From Gammaproteobacteria bacterium (GTDB taxonomy: Bacteria > Pseudomonadota > Gammaproteobacteria > GRL18), in the NCBI GenBank assembly GCA_024511395.1, contig JANELJ010000081.1:1-8366 (forward strand): a stretch of 8,366 nt of DNA, written 5' to 3'. Shown here piece by piece: positions 1 to 6,491 of the stretch; the first letter of the stretch is position 1; each line of letters starts with the position of its first letter. The notes beneath the pieces were generated by a model that was not told the origin of the DNA, did no database searches, and worked only from the letters and a program-made list of their open reading frames with translations. The position numbers and the translations under genes are program-made.

Positions 1-109
1 GATGATTATAATTAACACCAGTATCAATGATAGTAATTGCTGTAGTACAACCATCTTCAATTTGGATTCGAGCCCTCAAATCATCAGCCCATTCAACAAA
101 AGATGGTTC
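1..109 (-). pseudogene. S8 (subtilisin-like) peptidase fragment, partial
   Basis: Reading the minus strand from about 109 down to the left edge gives SEPSFVEWADDLRARIQIED followed by GCTTAITIIDTGVNYNH. The DTG with an H five residues after the G is the catalytic-Asp motif of S8 serine peptidases, here in the form seen in large bacterial subtilases of the 'W-x-DDL-x-x-R ... DTGVN-x-x-H' type. Some of those are encoded beside an AAA ATPase (family knowledge). The Asp is encoded at 23-25. The frame stays open back to a TGA at 254-256, but the upstream residues do not look like protein, and I see no start codon or ribosome site. I infer that the 5' end of the gene is lost and the rest lies beyond position 1. 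The His and Ser catalytic motifs would be outside the window, so whether the remainder is intact cannot be judged. Confidence 0.6.
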
Positions 110-320
110 AGACCGGCAGGGGGTTAATGATGTCGACTTCAGTCGAAGAGAAATTCCGCCCCCATGGTGAGCAAATACCTGGAAAAGGCAGGGTGTCAAG
201 GAGGAGTCCTGAAAGGAAGTTCCTTGATAGCCTGACTTTGGAAGGTAGGCTGTTCACTATGGAGGTGGTATTTCAGGTTTGTTCATTTAACCTCTGCTGA
301 CTTAAACCACCGCAATGAGC
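110..320. other. Hairpin-rich stretch of unknown nature, possible structured-RNA remnant
   Basis: This purine-rich piece separates the peptidase fragment from the transposase tail and fits neither. It contains stacked short inverted repeats: TCGAC/GTCGA around a TTCA loop near 134-147, TCAAGGA (196-202) with TCCTTGA (221-227), and AGCCT (229-233) with AGGCT (247-251). A 65-codon open frame crosses it, but the composition (many Arg/Ser/Glu, no recognisable motif) suggests no real protein. The layout of small stems and the ACTTAAACC-type run near 300-308 vaguely recall parts of bacterial group II introns. I cannot confirm that, and no domain V is visible. Confidence 0.25.
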
Positions 321-454
321 GTTTACACAGTTATTTTTACACCCTCCCCCATACGGCTATCGGTGGAGTACCACCCAGGCAAAAATTGGCTTTAGCCGGA
401 GAAAACAATTTAAACCGTCTTATCCACATACCCACAGGCCAGGCCTGTCAGTGA
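320..454 (+). pseudogene. DDE transposase C-terminal remnant
   Basis: Plus-strand frame ending at TGA 452-454. The segment HSYFYTLPHTAIGGVPPRQK (326-385) continues with LALAGENNLNRL. The pattern 'F-Y-(N)TL-x-PHTA-x-GG-x-PP-x-x-K-L' is the usual end of integrase-core transposases of the IS481/IS3 type, where a YN..RPH..L.G..P motif closes the catalytic domain. The catalytic D, D and E residues and the whole N-terminal half are absent. The open frame reaches back only to a TGA at 233-235, and the residues before about 320 do not resemble a transposase. A perfect 15-base palindrome (ACAGGCC-A-GGCCTGT, 434-448) lies in its last codons. It is a decayed insertion-sequence fragment. The IS family is uncertain. 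Confidence 0.5.
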
Positions 455-1007
455 GATAAACCTGAAGGTCTTACCAACAGGCAGACCTATGGATATATGG
501 ATAAGACTTATGCAAAACCTCTATTTATGAATTGCTTTATAAATGGGGGGATTACCCCGCTTTCTTTTTCAAAGGGCGCATCATCAAAACCAATGACGCA
601 TATTCTTTTTTTAATCTTAAGGTCTCATCCAGTGAACGCATTCTCTATTTCCCACTTTACCCATCCCATTCGTCTGTTCCATAATCTATTTACTAACTAT
701 ACTATGGGAAGAACAAAAATCAGAATCAATAACTGCTTAATGTATCAAAAATATTGACTGTTATGAATTTTATAAAAAAATACCTTACCTGAATATTACT
801 CCAAAACCTGCTATTTCTTTTAATGAATGGCATGATGTCACCCAGAAGATACCGGCTTAGCAGATTGCTATTTATTTGGATTAACTTTGCTGGATAGTAG
901 TAGATTCATAGTAGATTTTCAGTATCTACCAGACATCTACTGGAAGGAACAAGCTTAACTAGAAATTATATCACTAGCTTCTAATGGTTTGTTTCATTAA
1001 GGAAAAA
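455..1007. other. AT-rich intergenic stretch without a convincing gene
   Basis: About 550 bases with clearly lower GC than the core genes to the right. The only notable open stretch is 741-860 on the plus strand: 39 codons ending in TAG, reading NIDCYEFYKKIPYLNITPKP then AISFNEWHDVTQKIPA. Its residue mix is protein-like, but it has no start codon, no ribosome site and no family I recognise, so it may be the 3' scrap of a lost gene. An 86-codon ATG frame at 497-757 has a skewed, low-complexity residue mix and no ribosome site, and I do not call it. A short inverted repeat AGGTCT/AGACCT spans 466-488. No terminator with a T tract is seen. Confidence 0.5.
899..941. repeat. Nested palindrome of GTAGAT/ATCTAC motifs
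   Basis: Outer arms AGTAGAT (899-905) and ATCTACT (935-941) pair perfectly. Inside, after 5-base spacers on both sides, GTAGAT (911-916) pairs with ATCTAC (924-929) around a 7-base loop. The motif spacing is about 11-12 bases on each side, roughly one helical turn, so it could be a hairpin or a paired protein-binding site. There is no T tract, so it is not a standard terminator, though it lies about 70 bases downstream of the tRNA in the direction of tRNA transcription. Confidence 0.55.
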
Positions 1008-1084
1008 TGGTGGGCCTGGACAGACTCGAACTGTCGACCTGCCGATTATGAGTCGGATGCTCTAACCAACTGAGCTACAGGCCC
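1008..1084 (-). tRNA. ileX: tRNA with anticodon CAT, probably tRNA-Ile2
   Basis: A 77-base cloverleaf with CCA encoded at the 3' end. The acceptor stem is GGGCCTG/CAGGCCC with discriminator A73, the D stem GCTC/GAGC, the T stem GACAG/CTGTC with loop TTCGAGT, and the anticodon loop CTCATAA. CAT can be elongator Met, initiator Met or Ile2, whose C34 becomes lysidine through TilS and then reads AUA. The initiator is excluded because the 1-72 pair is a normal G-C. In E. coli, C4-G69 and C5-G68 help TilS tell Ile2 from elongator Met (which has U4-A69, A5-U68). This gene has C4-G69 and C5-G68, favouring Ile2. The 27-43 position is a T.C mismatch at the base of the anticodon stem. It lies just downstream of rpoD, as I recall in Pseudomonas. 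The gene symbol follows the Ile2 reading. Confidence 0.9.
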
Positions 1085-1115
1085 TTATAGGGGTATCGGT
1101 GTGAACCGAGGGGTT

Positions 1116-1163
1116 GAGAAGCTAGGTATTATATCGGGTAATGGCGATTATGACTAGCTTCTC
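1116..1163. repeat. 10-bp perfect inverted repeat enclosing the tRNA promoter
   Basis: GAGAAGCTAG (1116-1125) and CTAGCTTCTC (1154-1163) are exact reverse complements separated by 28 bases. The right arm overlaps the -35 box and the left arm covers the predicted start point. A third copy of the core, ACTAGCTTCT, lies on the far side of the tRNA at 973-982. The arms could form the end-of-rpoD hairpin in RNA or be a paired operator. There is no T tract on the rpoD side. Confidence 0.5.
1128..1156 (-). promoter_or_regulatory. Promoter of the tRNA gene
   Basis: On the minus strand a TAGTCA box (1156-1151, 4 of 6 matches to TTGACA) is followed after 17 bases by a perfect TATAAT (1133-1128). Transcription would begin near 1121, giving a leader of about 37 bases before the mature tRNA 5' end at 1084. 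This suggests the tRNA is transcribed on its own as well as by any read-through from rpoD. Confidence 0.6.
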
Positions 1164-1186
1164 GGAGCAGAAAAGGAACGGATTTT

Positions 1187-3046
1187 TTAGTCCTCGCGCA
1201 TAAAGCTGCGCAGCATTTCTGAACGGGTTGGATGGCGCAGTTTGCGTAAAGCCTTGGCTTCAATCTGACGGATACGTTCCCGGGTAACGTCAAACTGTTT
1301 ACCCACTTCTTCCAGGGTATGATCAGTATTCATGTCAATACCAAAGCGCATTCTCAGCACCTTGGATTCTCTGGCGGTTAAACCTTCCAGAATGGAACGA
1401 GTCGCATTTTTCAGGCCGGAGGTATTGGCCGTTTCTGCAGGCGACTGAATATTCTGATCTTCGATAAAATCACCCAGATGCGAATCTTCATCATCACCGA
1501 TGGGGGTTTCCATAGAGATGGGTTCCTTGGCAATTTTAAGCACTTTACGTACCTTGTCTTCCGGCATTTCCATTTTCTCTGCCAGCTCTTCAGGAGTGGC
1601 CTCACGACCTTTTTCCTGTAATAACTGTCGGGAAACACGATTGAGCTTGTTTATGGTTTCAATCATGTGGACTGGAATACGAATGGTACGGGCTTGGTCT
1701 GCAATGGAGCGGGTAATGGCCTGACGGATCCACCAAGTGGCATAGGTTGAAAACTTGTAGCCGCGCCGGTATTCAAATTTATCTACGGCTTTCATCAGAC
1801 CAATATTACCTTCCTGAATTAAATCTAGGAACTGCAGGCCGCGATTGGTGTATTTTTTGGCAATGGAAATGACCAGACGCAGATTGGCTTCCACCATTTC
1901 TTTTTTGGCGCGGCGGGCCTTGGCTTCACCAATAGACATCTGGCGGTTAATATCTTTTAAACCGGAAATGCTCATACGGCATTCTTTTTCTATGGCTACC
2001 AGCTTACGCTGAGCTTTACGGATCTCATCCGCATGTTCTTTAAGCACTTCTGAGTAGGGTTCACCTGCTTCAATGTGCTTATCCAGCCAGGTCAGATCGG
2101 TTTCGTTATAGGGAAATGAGGTGATAAATTCTTTTCTGGGCATGCGGGCTTTTTCCACACAGGCTGTCAGAATGACTTTTTCGTGCTGACGAATACGCTC
2201 AATCAGTGAGCGCAGACCAACGATCATACGTTCATTCAGTTTGTGTGTACGCTTAAGCTTCATAAAGGCATCAGCTATTTCGGCACGCAGCGCTTTACAC
2301 TTATCTGTATCGTAGTCGTCCTTATCGCCTTCTTTTTTACCGGCTTCTTCACAAAGCAGTTGCTTATTCAGTTCACGAATATGATCAAAGTGTTCCTGAA
2401 CCATTTCCATATCAGGGCCCGCAGGCTCTACTTCTGCAACATCATCAGTATCGTCGTTGCTGCTAACATCATTAGGTGTCGCAGCAGGATTCGCCAGAAG
2501 ATGATCTTCAATATCTTCTTCTTCCTGCAAAGCAAAACCGGAACCGCTTAGGAGATCGGTGATTTTTTTCTCACCTTTTTCAACTTTTTCGTACTCTTCC
2601 AGCAACAGGTTAATAGTGGCAGGATAAGAGGCCAGCGCAGTAAACATCTGTCTGACACCTTCTTCAATACGCTTGGCAATTTTGATTTCGCCCTGGCGGG
2701 TCAAAAGCTCAACAGAGCCCATTTCACGCATATACATACGCACGGGATCGGTAGTACGACCGAACTCACTGTCCAGTGTGGCCAGCGTGGCAGCCGCTTC
2801 CTCAACCACGTCATCATCAGTGGTGGTAGTGGTAGAGCCTTCAACAATCAGATCATCGGCATCGGGGGCCACTTCGACCACCTTAATACCCATGTCATTG
2901 ATCATGGCGATAATATCTTCAATCTGTTCGGGTTCGAGAATATCATTAGGCAGATGGTCATTGACCTCAGCATAGGTAAGATATCCCTGCTCCTTACCCC
3001 GAGCGATAAGCTGTTTGATTTTAGATTGCTGTGTTTCTTGATCCAT
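1187..3046 (-). CDS. rpoD: RNA polymerase primary sigma factor RpoD (sigma-70)
   Basis: The housekeeping sigma factor, which directs core RNA polymerase to -35/-10 promoters. It has 619 residues against 613 in E. coli. Region 1.1 is at about 1-80, ending in an acidic Thr/Asp linker (71-83). Region 1.2 ([11 protein letters not shown]) starts at 100. The large non-conserved insert typical of proteobacterial group 1 sigmas runs about 133-375. Region 2 is about 383-458, with the -10-recognising [12 protein letters not shown] (435-446) and [11 protein letters not shown]. Region 3 is about 459-535. Region 4 is about 555-615, with the helix-turn-helix [20 protein letters not shown] (577-596) that binds the -35 box and activators. 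The ATG is preceded by AAGAGG (3055-3050) three bases upstream, and the MDQETQQS start suits the family. No truncation or odd residue was noticed. It is downstream of dnaG with a 188-base gap and probably has its own promoter there. Confidence 0.98.
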   Translation of the reverse strand: MDQETQQSKIKQLIARGKEQGYLTYAEVNDHLPNDILEPEQIEDIIAMINDMGIKVVEVAPDADDLIVEGSTTTTTDDDVVEEAAATLATLDSEFGRTTDPVRMYMREMGSVELLTRQGEIKIAKRIEEGVRQMFTALASYPATINLLLEEYEKVEKGEKKITDLLSGSGFALQEEEDIEDHLLANPAATPNDVSSNDDTDDVAEVEPAGPDMEMVQEHFDHIRELNKQLLCEEAGKKEGDKDDYDTDKCKALRAEIADAFMKLKRTHKLNERMIVGLRSLIERIRQHEKVILTACVEKARMPRKEFITSFPYNETDLTWLDKHIEAGEPYSEVLKEHADEIRKAQRKLVAIEKECRMSISGLKDINRQMSIGEAKARRAKKEMVEANLRLVISIAKKYTNRGLQFLDLIQEGNIGLMKAVDKFEYRRGYKFSTYATWWIRQAITRSIADQARTIRIPVHMIETINKLNRVSRQLLQEKGREATPEELAEKMEMPEDKVRKVLKIAKEPISMETPIGDDEDSHLGDFIEDQNIQSPAETANTSGLKNATRSILEGLTARESKVLRMRFGIDMNTDHTLEEVGKQFDVTRERIRQIEAKALRKLRHPTRSEMLRSFMRED

Positions 3047-3234
3047 AAACCTCTTGATCCTGGTTTTTGATTCTAAATAAGTCTGTCAAATTGAAGATTA
3101 AACAACGAAAGATAACTTGTTATTTTAGCATATTTGTCAAATTTCTGCGAGCTAAGCTATACAAAAGCCGTTAAAATTTGCCATTAAAGTCCGCTTCTAT
3201 GCACAAATACCTTCACGAATTGTAAACCTGTCTA
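3047..3234 (-). promoter_or_regulatory. dnaG-rpoD intergenic region with candidate rpoD promoter
   Basis: AT-rich. On the minus strand an extended -10 (TGCTAAAAT, 3130-3122) lies about 75 bases before the rpoD start. Its -35 region is poor, as extended -10 promoters allow. Two exact TTGACA hexamers also occur (3140-3135 and 3089-3084), but neither has a good TATAAT-like box at 16-18 bases. The best is AGTTAT at 17 bases from the first (3117-3112). A promoter here would fit separate control of rpoD, but its exact position is uncertain. Confidence 0.3.
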
Positions 3235-5046
3235 TCATGGCTGTTTTGTATTCAGTAAATTGAGTAATTGCAGGTACTCTTTTTTTTCTGTCTGGCTCAG
3301 TCCCTGCTGACGCTCTTTACGTTCCAGACTATTAAAACGCTGTTGCTGGAACTGGCGGCCCAACAGTTGCAGTATTTCATTAAACTCACAGCGGATTGCC
3401 TCCTCATCACTTAATAAGGAAGGCTCAACCGCCAGCTGCTCTAGGTACTGCCGCTGTCTGGGATCGGACCAGTGTGCAAGTATCCTTGCAGTGTTTAAAT
3501 TGGGATCGTTCTGCAGTAAATCAAGCAACTGTACAAAAAGTCCGATATCCGCCAGCTCCAGTGCTACAAAACGTCCCGGGTCGCCGCTTAACTCTGCCAG
3601 CTGCGGATATTGCAGCAGGTAGGCAATGGCTTTTCTGACCGGTGAAGCCACCTGAGGTGAAGCCCGATTGACCGACTTTTGTTTAAAACCGGCAACAGAC
3701 CTGTCTATAGACGCAACACCAGCGGTTTTTATTCCTAACAGGGCAGACAAAGTAATACGGTCAATTTCTGCCAGCTCCGACAGACGCGTCACCATCATGG
3801 TCTGAAACACCCCTTCCTGGATCTGCTGCAGATAAGGTTTACTTAAATCAACCAGTTTAGAACGACCGTCCAGGATCTCCATATCCACCTGCTGCATCAG
3901 GGTATCAAAAAAGAACCCGGAAAAACTTTGAGCCTTATCAATCTCTGCTTCAAAACCAGCCTTACCCTGCTGCCGAACCAGACTGTCCGGATCTTCACCT
4001 TCCGGCAGGAACATAAAACGGGCCTGTTTACCCGGTTTGATAGCCGCCAGGGCATTATTCATCGCCCGCCAGCCCGCGTCCCGTCCAGCCCGGTCACCAT
4101 CAAAACAGAAAATCACTTCATCACAGAGGCGAAACAGTTTCTGCAAATGTTCAGAAGTGGTGGCAGTACCCAGTGTGGCCACGCTGTAGCGTATATCAAA
4201 CTGGGCCAGTGCCACCACATCCATATAGCCTTCAACCACCAGCACCCGGTCGATTTTTCTTAATGCTTGTTTGAGTTCAAACAGGCCGTAAAGTTCCTGG
4301 CCTTTATGAAATAAACGGGTTTCAGGAGAATTAAGGTATTTCGGCTTACCGTCACCCAGAATACGTCCACCAAAAGCAATGGTACGCCCACGACGATCAC
4401 GAATGGGAAACATCAGCCGTTCCCGAAAGCGATCGTACCAAGGTAACTGATTCGGTCTGTTATTATCGCTTTCTTCTCGCCTGATCAGCATACCGGTATC
4501 CGACAGTGCCTGAATTTTCTGCTCATTGCCGGCCCCGATAACATTCAGAACATTGTCCCAGCCCGGCGGCGCAAAACCCAGGCCATAAGTCTGAATCACC
4601 TCATCACTCAGGCCCCGCTTTTTAATATAAGCCTGTACTTTATGGGCCTGAGCATGATGGCTTAACTGATACTGGTAATAATTGGCCACCTGATCCAGCA
4701 GTTCAAACTGTTCCGGATTCTGCCGGGCCTGTTTATTGTCATAGGCTACTTTGGGCACTTCCATCCCGGCCATTTGTGCCAGCTCTTCCAGCGCCTCAAC
4801 AAAGCTCAGGTGTTCATATTCCATCAGAAAACGAATGGCATCCCCACTGGCTCCACAGCCAAAACAGTGGTAAAACTGCTTCGGCTGACTGACACTGAAC
4901 GAAGGCGTTTTCTCGCCATGAAAGGGACAGCATGCCATATGATTACTGCCTGAACGTTTTAAAGGCACGCGAGAATCAATCAGCTCGACAATATCCGTAT
5001 AGGCGAGGACTTCATCTATAAATTCTCTTGGGATTGAACCGGCCAT
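3235..5046 (-). CDS. dnaG: DNA primase DnaG
   Basis: Makes RNA primers for Okazaki fragments and leading-strand starts, recruited by the DnaB helicase. It has 603 residues, slightly longer than E. coli (581). The N-terminal CHC2 zinc-binding domain has ligands C40, H43, C61 and C64, matching E. coli numbering. The RNA polymerase core carries DRFRERLMFPIRDRRGR (205-221) and a TOPRIM fold with E272 in VVEGYMDVV (270-278) and D316/D318 in FDGDRAGRDAG (315-325), the metal-binding acids. The C-terminal part, about 440-603, is poorly conserved and Gln/Leu-rich, as expected for the DnaB-interaction domain. The start ATG has GGAAGG two bases upstream, a rather tight spacing. TGA stop. No sign of damage. 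It sits between the yqeY-like gene and rpoD, as in Pseudomonas. Confidence 0.98.
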   Translation of the reverse strand: MAGSIPREFIDEVLAYTDIVELIDSRVPLKRSGSNHMACCPFHGEKTPSFSVSQPKQFYHCFGCGASGDAIRFLMEYEHLSFVEALEELAQMAGMEVPKVAYDNKQARQNPEQFELLDQVANYYQYQLSHHAQAHKVQAYIKKRGLSDEVIQTYGLGFAPPGWDNVLNVIGAGNEQKIQALSDTGMLIRREESDNNRPNQLPWYDRFRERLMFPIRDRRGRTIAFGGRILGDGKPKYLNSPETRLFHKGQELYGLFELKQALRKIDRVLVVEGYMDVVALAQFDIRYSVATLGTATTSEHLQKLFRLCDEVIFCFDGDRAGRDAGWRAMNNALAAIKPGKQARFMFLPEGEDPDSLVRQQGKAGFEAEIDKAQSFSGFFFDTLMQQVDMEILDGRSKLVDLSKPYLQQIQEGVFQTMMVTRLSELAEIDRITLSALLGIKTAGVASIDRSVAGFKQKSVNRASPQVASPVRKAIAYLLQYPQLAELSGDPGRFVALELADIGLFVQLLDLLQNDPNLNTARILAHWSDPRQRQYLEQLAVEPSLLSDEEAIRCEFNEILQLLGRQFQQQRFNSLERKERQQGLSQTEKKEYLQLLNLLNTKQP

Positions 5047-5279
5047 TACCTTCCAGAAAAAGTGGTTATCTACTTGGATTATGCTCTGCTGCTACAATAG
5101 GCAGAATGTTTAAAATTTTATAAAAGCAGTATTATTAAACACCTGTAAAAAGTATTTTTATACTTTATTATTTTAGACGTTTAACAGGATTTAAGGGATA
5201 GAAAGCGTATTTTTATTGCAGAATAAGAACTGCTTAACGCCTGAGTTGTTTTGAGCCTGTCTCGGGTATCGGCTCTGGT
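5047..5279 (-). other. yqeY-dnaG intergenic gap with AT-rich hairpin
   Basis: These 233 bases hold no reading frame of note. A perfect 7-bp stem, AAAGTAT (5149-5155) with ATACTTT (5160-5166) around TTTT, lies about 105 bases before the dnaG start. A 5-bp GAGCC/GGCTC repeat follows the yqeY stop, but no T tract follows it on the minus strand. No clear -35/-10 pair was found. In E. coli the rpsU-dnaG gap carries an attenuator and the dnaG-rpoD junction an RNase E site. Nothing in this gap proves either function. Confidence 0.3.
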
Positions 5280-5729
5280 TCAGCTTAGCCTCTGTTTAAT
5301 CAGAGCACTAACTTGTGACATATCAGCACGCCCCTGAACCTGGGGTTTTATCAGCCCCATCACCTTGCCCATATCTTTCATGGACTGGGCACCGGTGGAA
5401 CTGACAGCATCGTCTATCAGACGAGCTATTTCTTCTGCAGATAAAGCAGCGGGCAGGAACTCCTGAAGAACTTTCATCTCCATTTCTTCTTTTTCTGCCA
5501 GATCAATTCGATCGGCATCACGAAACTGCTGGGCAGAGTCTTTGCGCTGTTTAACCAGCTTGTCTAATACCGCCAGTACCTGGGTATCATCAAGCTCGAT
5601 CTGTTCATCAATTTCACGTTGTTTTATGGCCGCAAGCACCCCGCGAATAACAACCAAGCGCTCCTTTTCTTTAGCACGCATGGCCGCTTTCATGGCATCA
5701 GTAAGATCTGACTTTAAGGTCTGGCTCAT
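5280..5729 (-). CDS. yqeY: GatB/YqeY-domain protein
   Basis: 149 residues, the full normal length for the stand-alone YqeY family. The domain resembles the helical tail of GatB, the tRNA-binding part of the Asp/Glu-tRNA amidotransferase. No catalytic amidotransferase residues are present, and the function of the stand-alone protein is unsettled. Recognisable parts are the N-terminal helix SDLTDAMKAAMRAKEKERL (7-25), VIRGVLAAIKQREID, LVKQRKDSAQQFRDADR (58-74), LQEFLPAALSAEEI, and the closing MKDMGKVMGLIKPQVQGRAD (117-136), the family's C-terminal signature with its conserved Gly-Lys-Val-Met-Gly. All-helical, soluble, no signal peptide. The ATG is preceded only by a weak GAG site. It sits between rpsU and dnaG, a common arrangement in Pseudomonas-like gammaproteobacteria but not in E. 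coli. Confidence 0.93.
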   Translation of the reverse strand: MSQTLKSDLTDAMKAAMRAKEKERLVVIRGVLAAIKQREIDEQIELDDTQVLAVLDKLVKQRKDSAQQFRDADRIDLAEKEEMEMKVLQEFLPAALSAEEIARLIDDAVSSTGAQSMKDMGKVMGLIKPQVQGRADMSQVSALIKQRLS

Positions 5730-5903
5730 TTTTAACTCAATCTATTTATAATAAGAGGTTAAGTAACCAACTTATCGGGCTGTTATTGTCTGACAGGCCT
5801 TAATAAGCGATTGAAATACAATAAAAAACAGGTGATAGAACAATAATAACTTTTAACTGGCTTTATCTCATTGAGGTTTCATTGAGAAAGTCAGTCAGAA
5901 GCT
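5730..5903 (-). other. rpsU-yqeY gap with weak hairpin
   Basis: After the rpsU stop the minus-strand RNA could form CTTTCTCA ... TGAGATAAAG, an imperfect AT-rich stem with a 12-base loop over about 5862-5889. It overlaps a direct repeat TCATTGAG (5868-5875 and 5879-5886). It has no good T tract, so it is at most a weak attenuator that could lower expression of the downstream genes relative to rpsU. No strong promoter for yqeY was found. Confidence 0.25.
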
Positions 5904-6119
5904 TTAGTACATACGTCTACGACGACCAATCTCACGAGACTGTTTTTTCTGCCAGCGTTTAACAGCAGCGGCAGCTTTACGTTTACGTACTGCAGTTGGC
6001 TTTTCATAATATTCGCGACGACGAACTTCAGACAGGATGCCTGCTTTTTCACAGGAACGTTTGAAACGACGTAAGGCTACGTCAAATGGTTCATTTTCTT
6101 TTAACTTTACCGATGGCAT
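5904..6119 (-). CDS. rpsU: Small ribosomal subunit protein bS21
   Basis: 71 residues, exactly the E. coli length, beginning [20 protein letters not shown] and then [20 protein letters not shown]. The N-terminal [20 protein letters not shown] block is near identical across gammaproteobacteria. The C-terminal half is strongly basic (Arg/Lys-rich, ending GRRRRMY). bS21 sits on the 30S platform near the anti-Shine-Dalgarno sequence and helps initiation on natural mRNAs. A longer in-frame ATG exists at 6215, but the family starts at 6119, where TAGGAG (6130-6125) stands five bases upstream of the ATG, a strong ribosome site. First gene of the rpsU-yqeY-dnaG-rpoD series. Confidence 0.98.
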   Translation of the reverse strand: MPSVKLKENEPFDVALRRFKRSCEKAGILSEVRRREYYEKPTAVRKRKAAAAVKRWQKKQSREIGRRRRMY

Positions 6120-6218
6120 GAAAACTCCTAAATTAAAACATTTTACCCAGCAATTTGTATTATCTGCTTTATATTTCGGAGACAAAGCTTGCTCTTTAAC
6201 CCAAAACGCAGACACGGG

Positions 6219-6265
6219 ATCATACTCTTATTTTGTGCTGACTGCAAAAATTTTTTGAAAAAATT
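6219..6265 (-). promoter_or_regulatory. rpsU promoter with A/T-tract UP-like element
   Basis: On the minus strand TTGCAG (6247-6242) and TATGAT (6224-6219, 5 of 6 to consensus) are 17 bases apart. Start would be near 6212 in a GC-rich CCCG discriminator, typical of stringently controlled ribosomal promoters. Directly upstream lies AATTTTTT-G-AAAAAATT (6249-6265), a perfect palindrome of A and T tracts where an UP element binding the RNA polymerase alpha subunit would sit. The leader to the rpsU start is about 93 bases, long enough for RNA structure. Confidence 0.65.
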
Positions 6266-6344
6266 CGTAACTATTTAACTTAAATCAGAACACTGTACAG
6301 GGCGGGAGCATTCTTTTAATAATTCTCATTTAGACGCAAATACC

Positions 6345-6454
6345 GTATCCATTGACCGCACTCCTTGCTGAAGACGCCGAGAATCCATCCATGGAGGCTT
6401 TTCGGCAGCATCCCTGCTGCCGAAACTTCATCAAGAAGCACGGTCAATGGATAC
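6345..6454. repeat. 110-base palindromic element with 14-bp terminal inverted repeats
   Basis: Perfect arms GTATCCATTGACCG (6345-6358) and CGGTCAATGGATAC (6441-6454) enclose a second paired level, CTTG-C-TGAAG (6364-6373) with CTTCA-T-CAAG (6426-6435), and an inner 10-bp perfect stem TTTCGGCAGC (6400-6409) / GCTGCCGAAA (6416-6425) with a 6-base loop. The whole unit can fold as one long interrupted hairpin. No open frame and no T tract follow, so it is neither a gene nor a usual terminator. It resembles a MITE or intergenic palindromic repeat. I see no obvious target-site duplication and no second copy in the window. Confidence 0.7.
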
Positions 6455-6491
6455 TCAGTGGCTATAAATATAATATTTTTACATATTGAAC

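Noticed and set aside
420..428. Perfect DnaA box TTATCCACA
   Set aside because: Single box inside the transposase remnant, with no cluster, no AT-rich unwinding region and no dnaA-dnaN context. Not an origin.
497..757. 86-codon ATG open frame on the plus strand
   Set aside because: Rich in Phe/Ile/Ser/Thr without a motif, no ribosome site, and lies in AT-rich filler.
1411..2975. Open frames opposite or inside rpoD
   Set aside because: They mirror rpoD codons in other frames and have no motifs or ribosome sites.
6120..6215. 32-residue N-terminal extension of rpsU
   Set aside because: bS21 is 71 residues in this group and the strong TAGGAG site supports the ATG at 6119.
6314..6328. Fur-box-like sequence TTTTAAT-A-ATTCTCA
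   Set aside because: 11 of 14 matches is about what chance gives in a window of this size, and no iron gene is adjacent.
6400..6425. GC-rich stem read as a rho-independent terminator
   Set aside because: No T tract follows on either strand. It is better explained as the core of the 110-base element.
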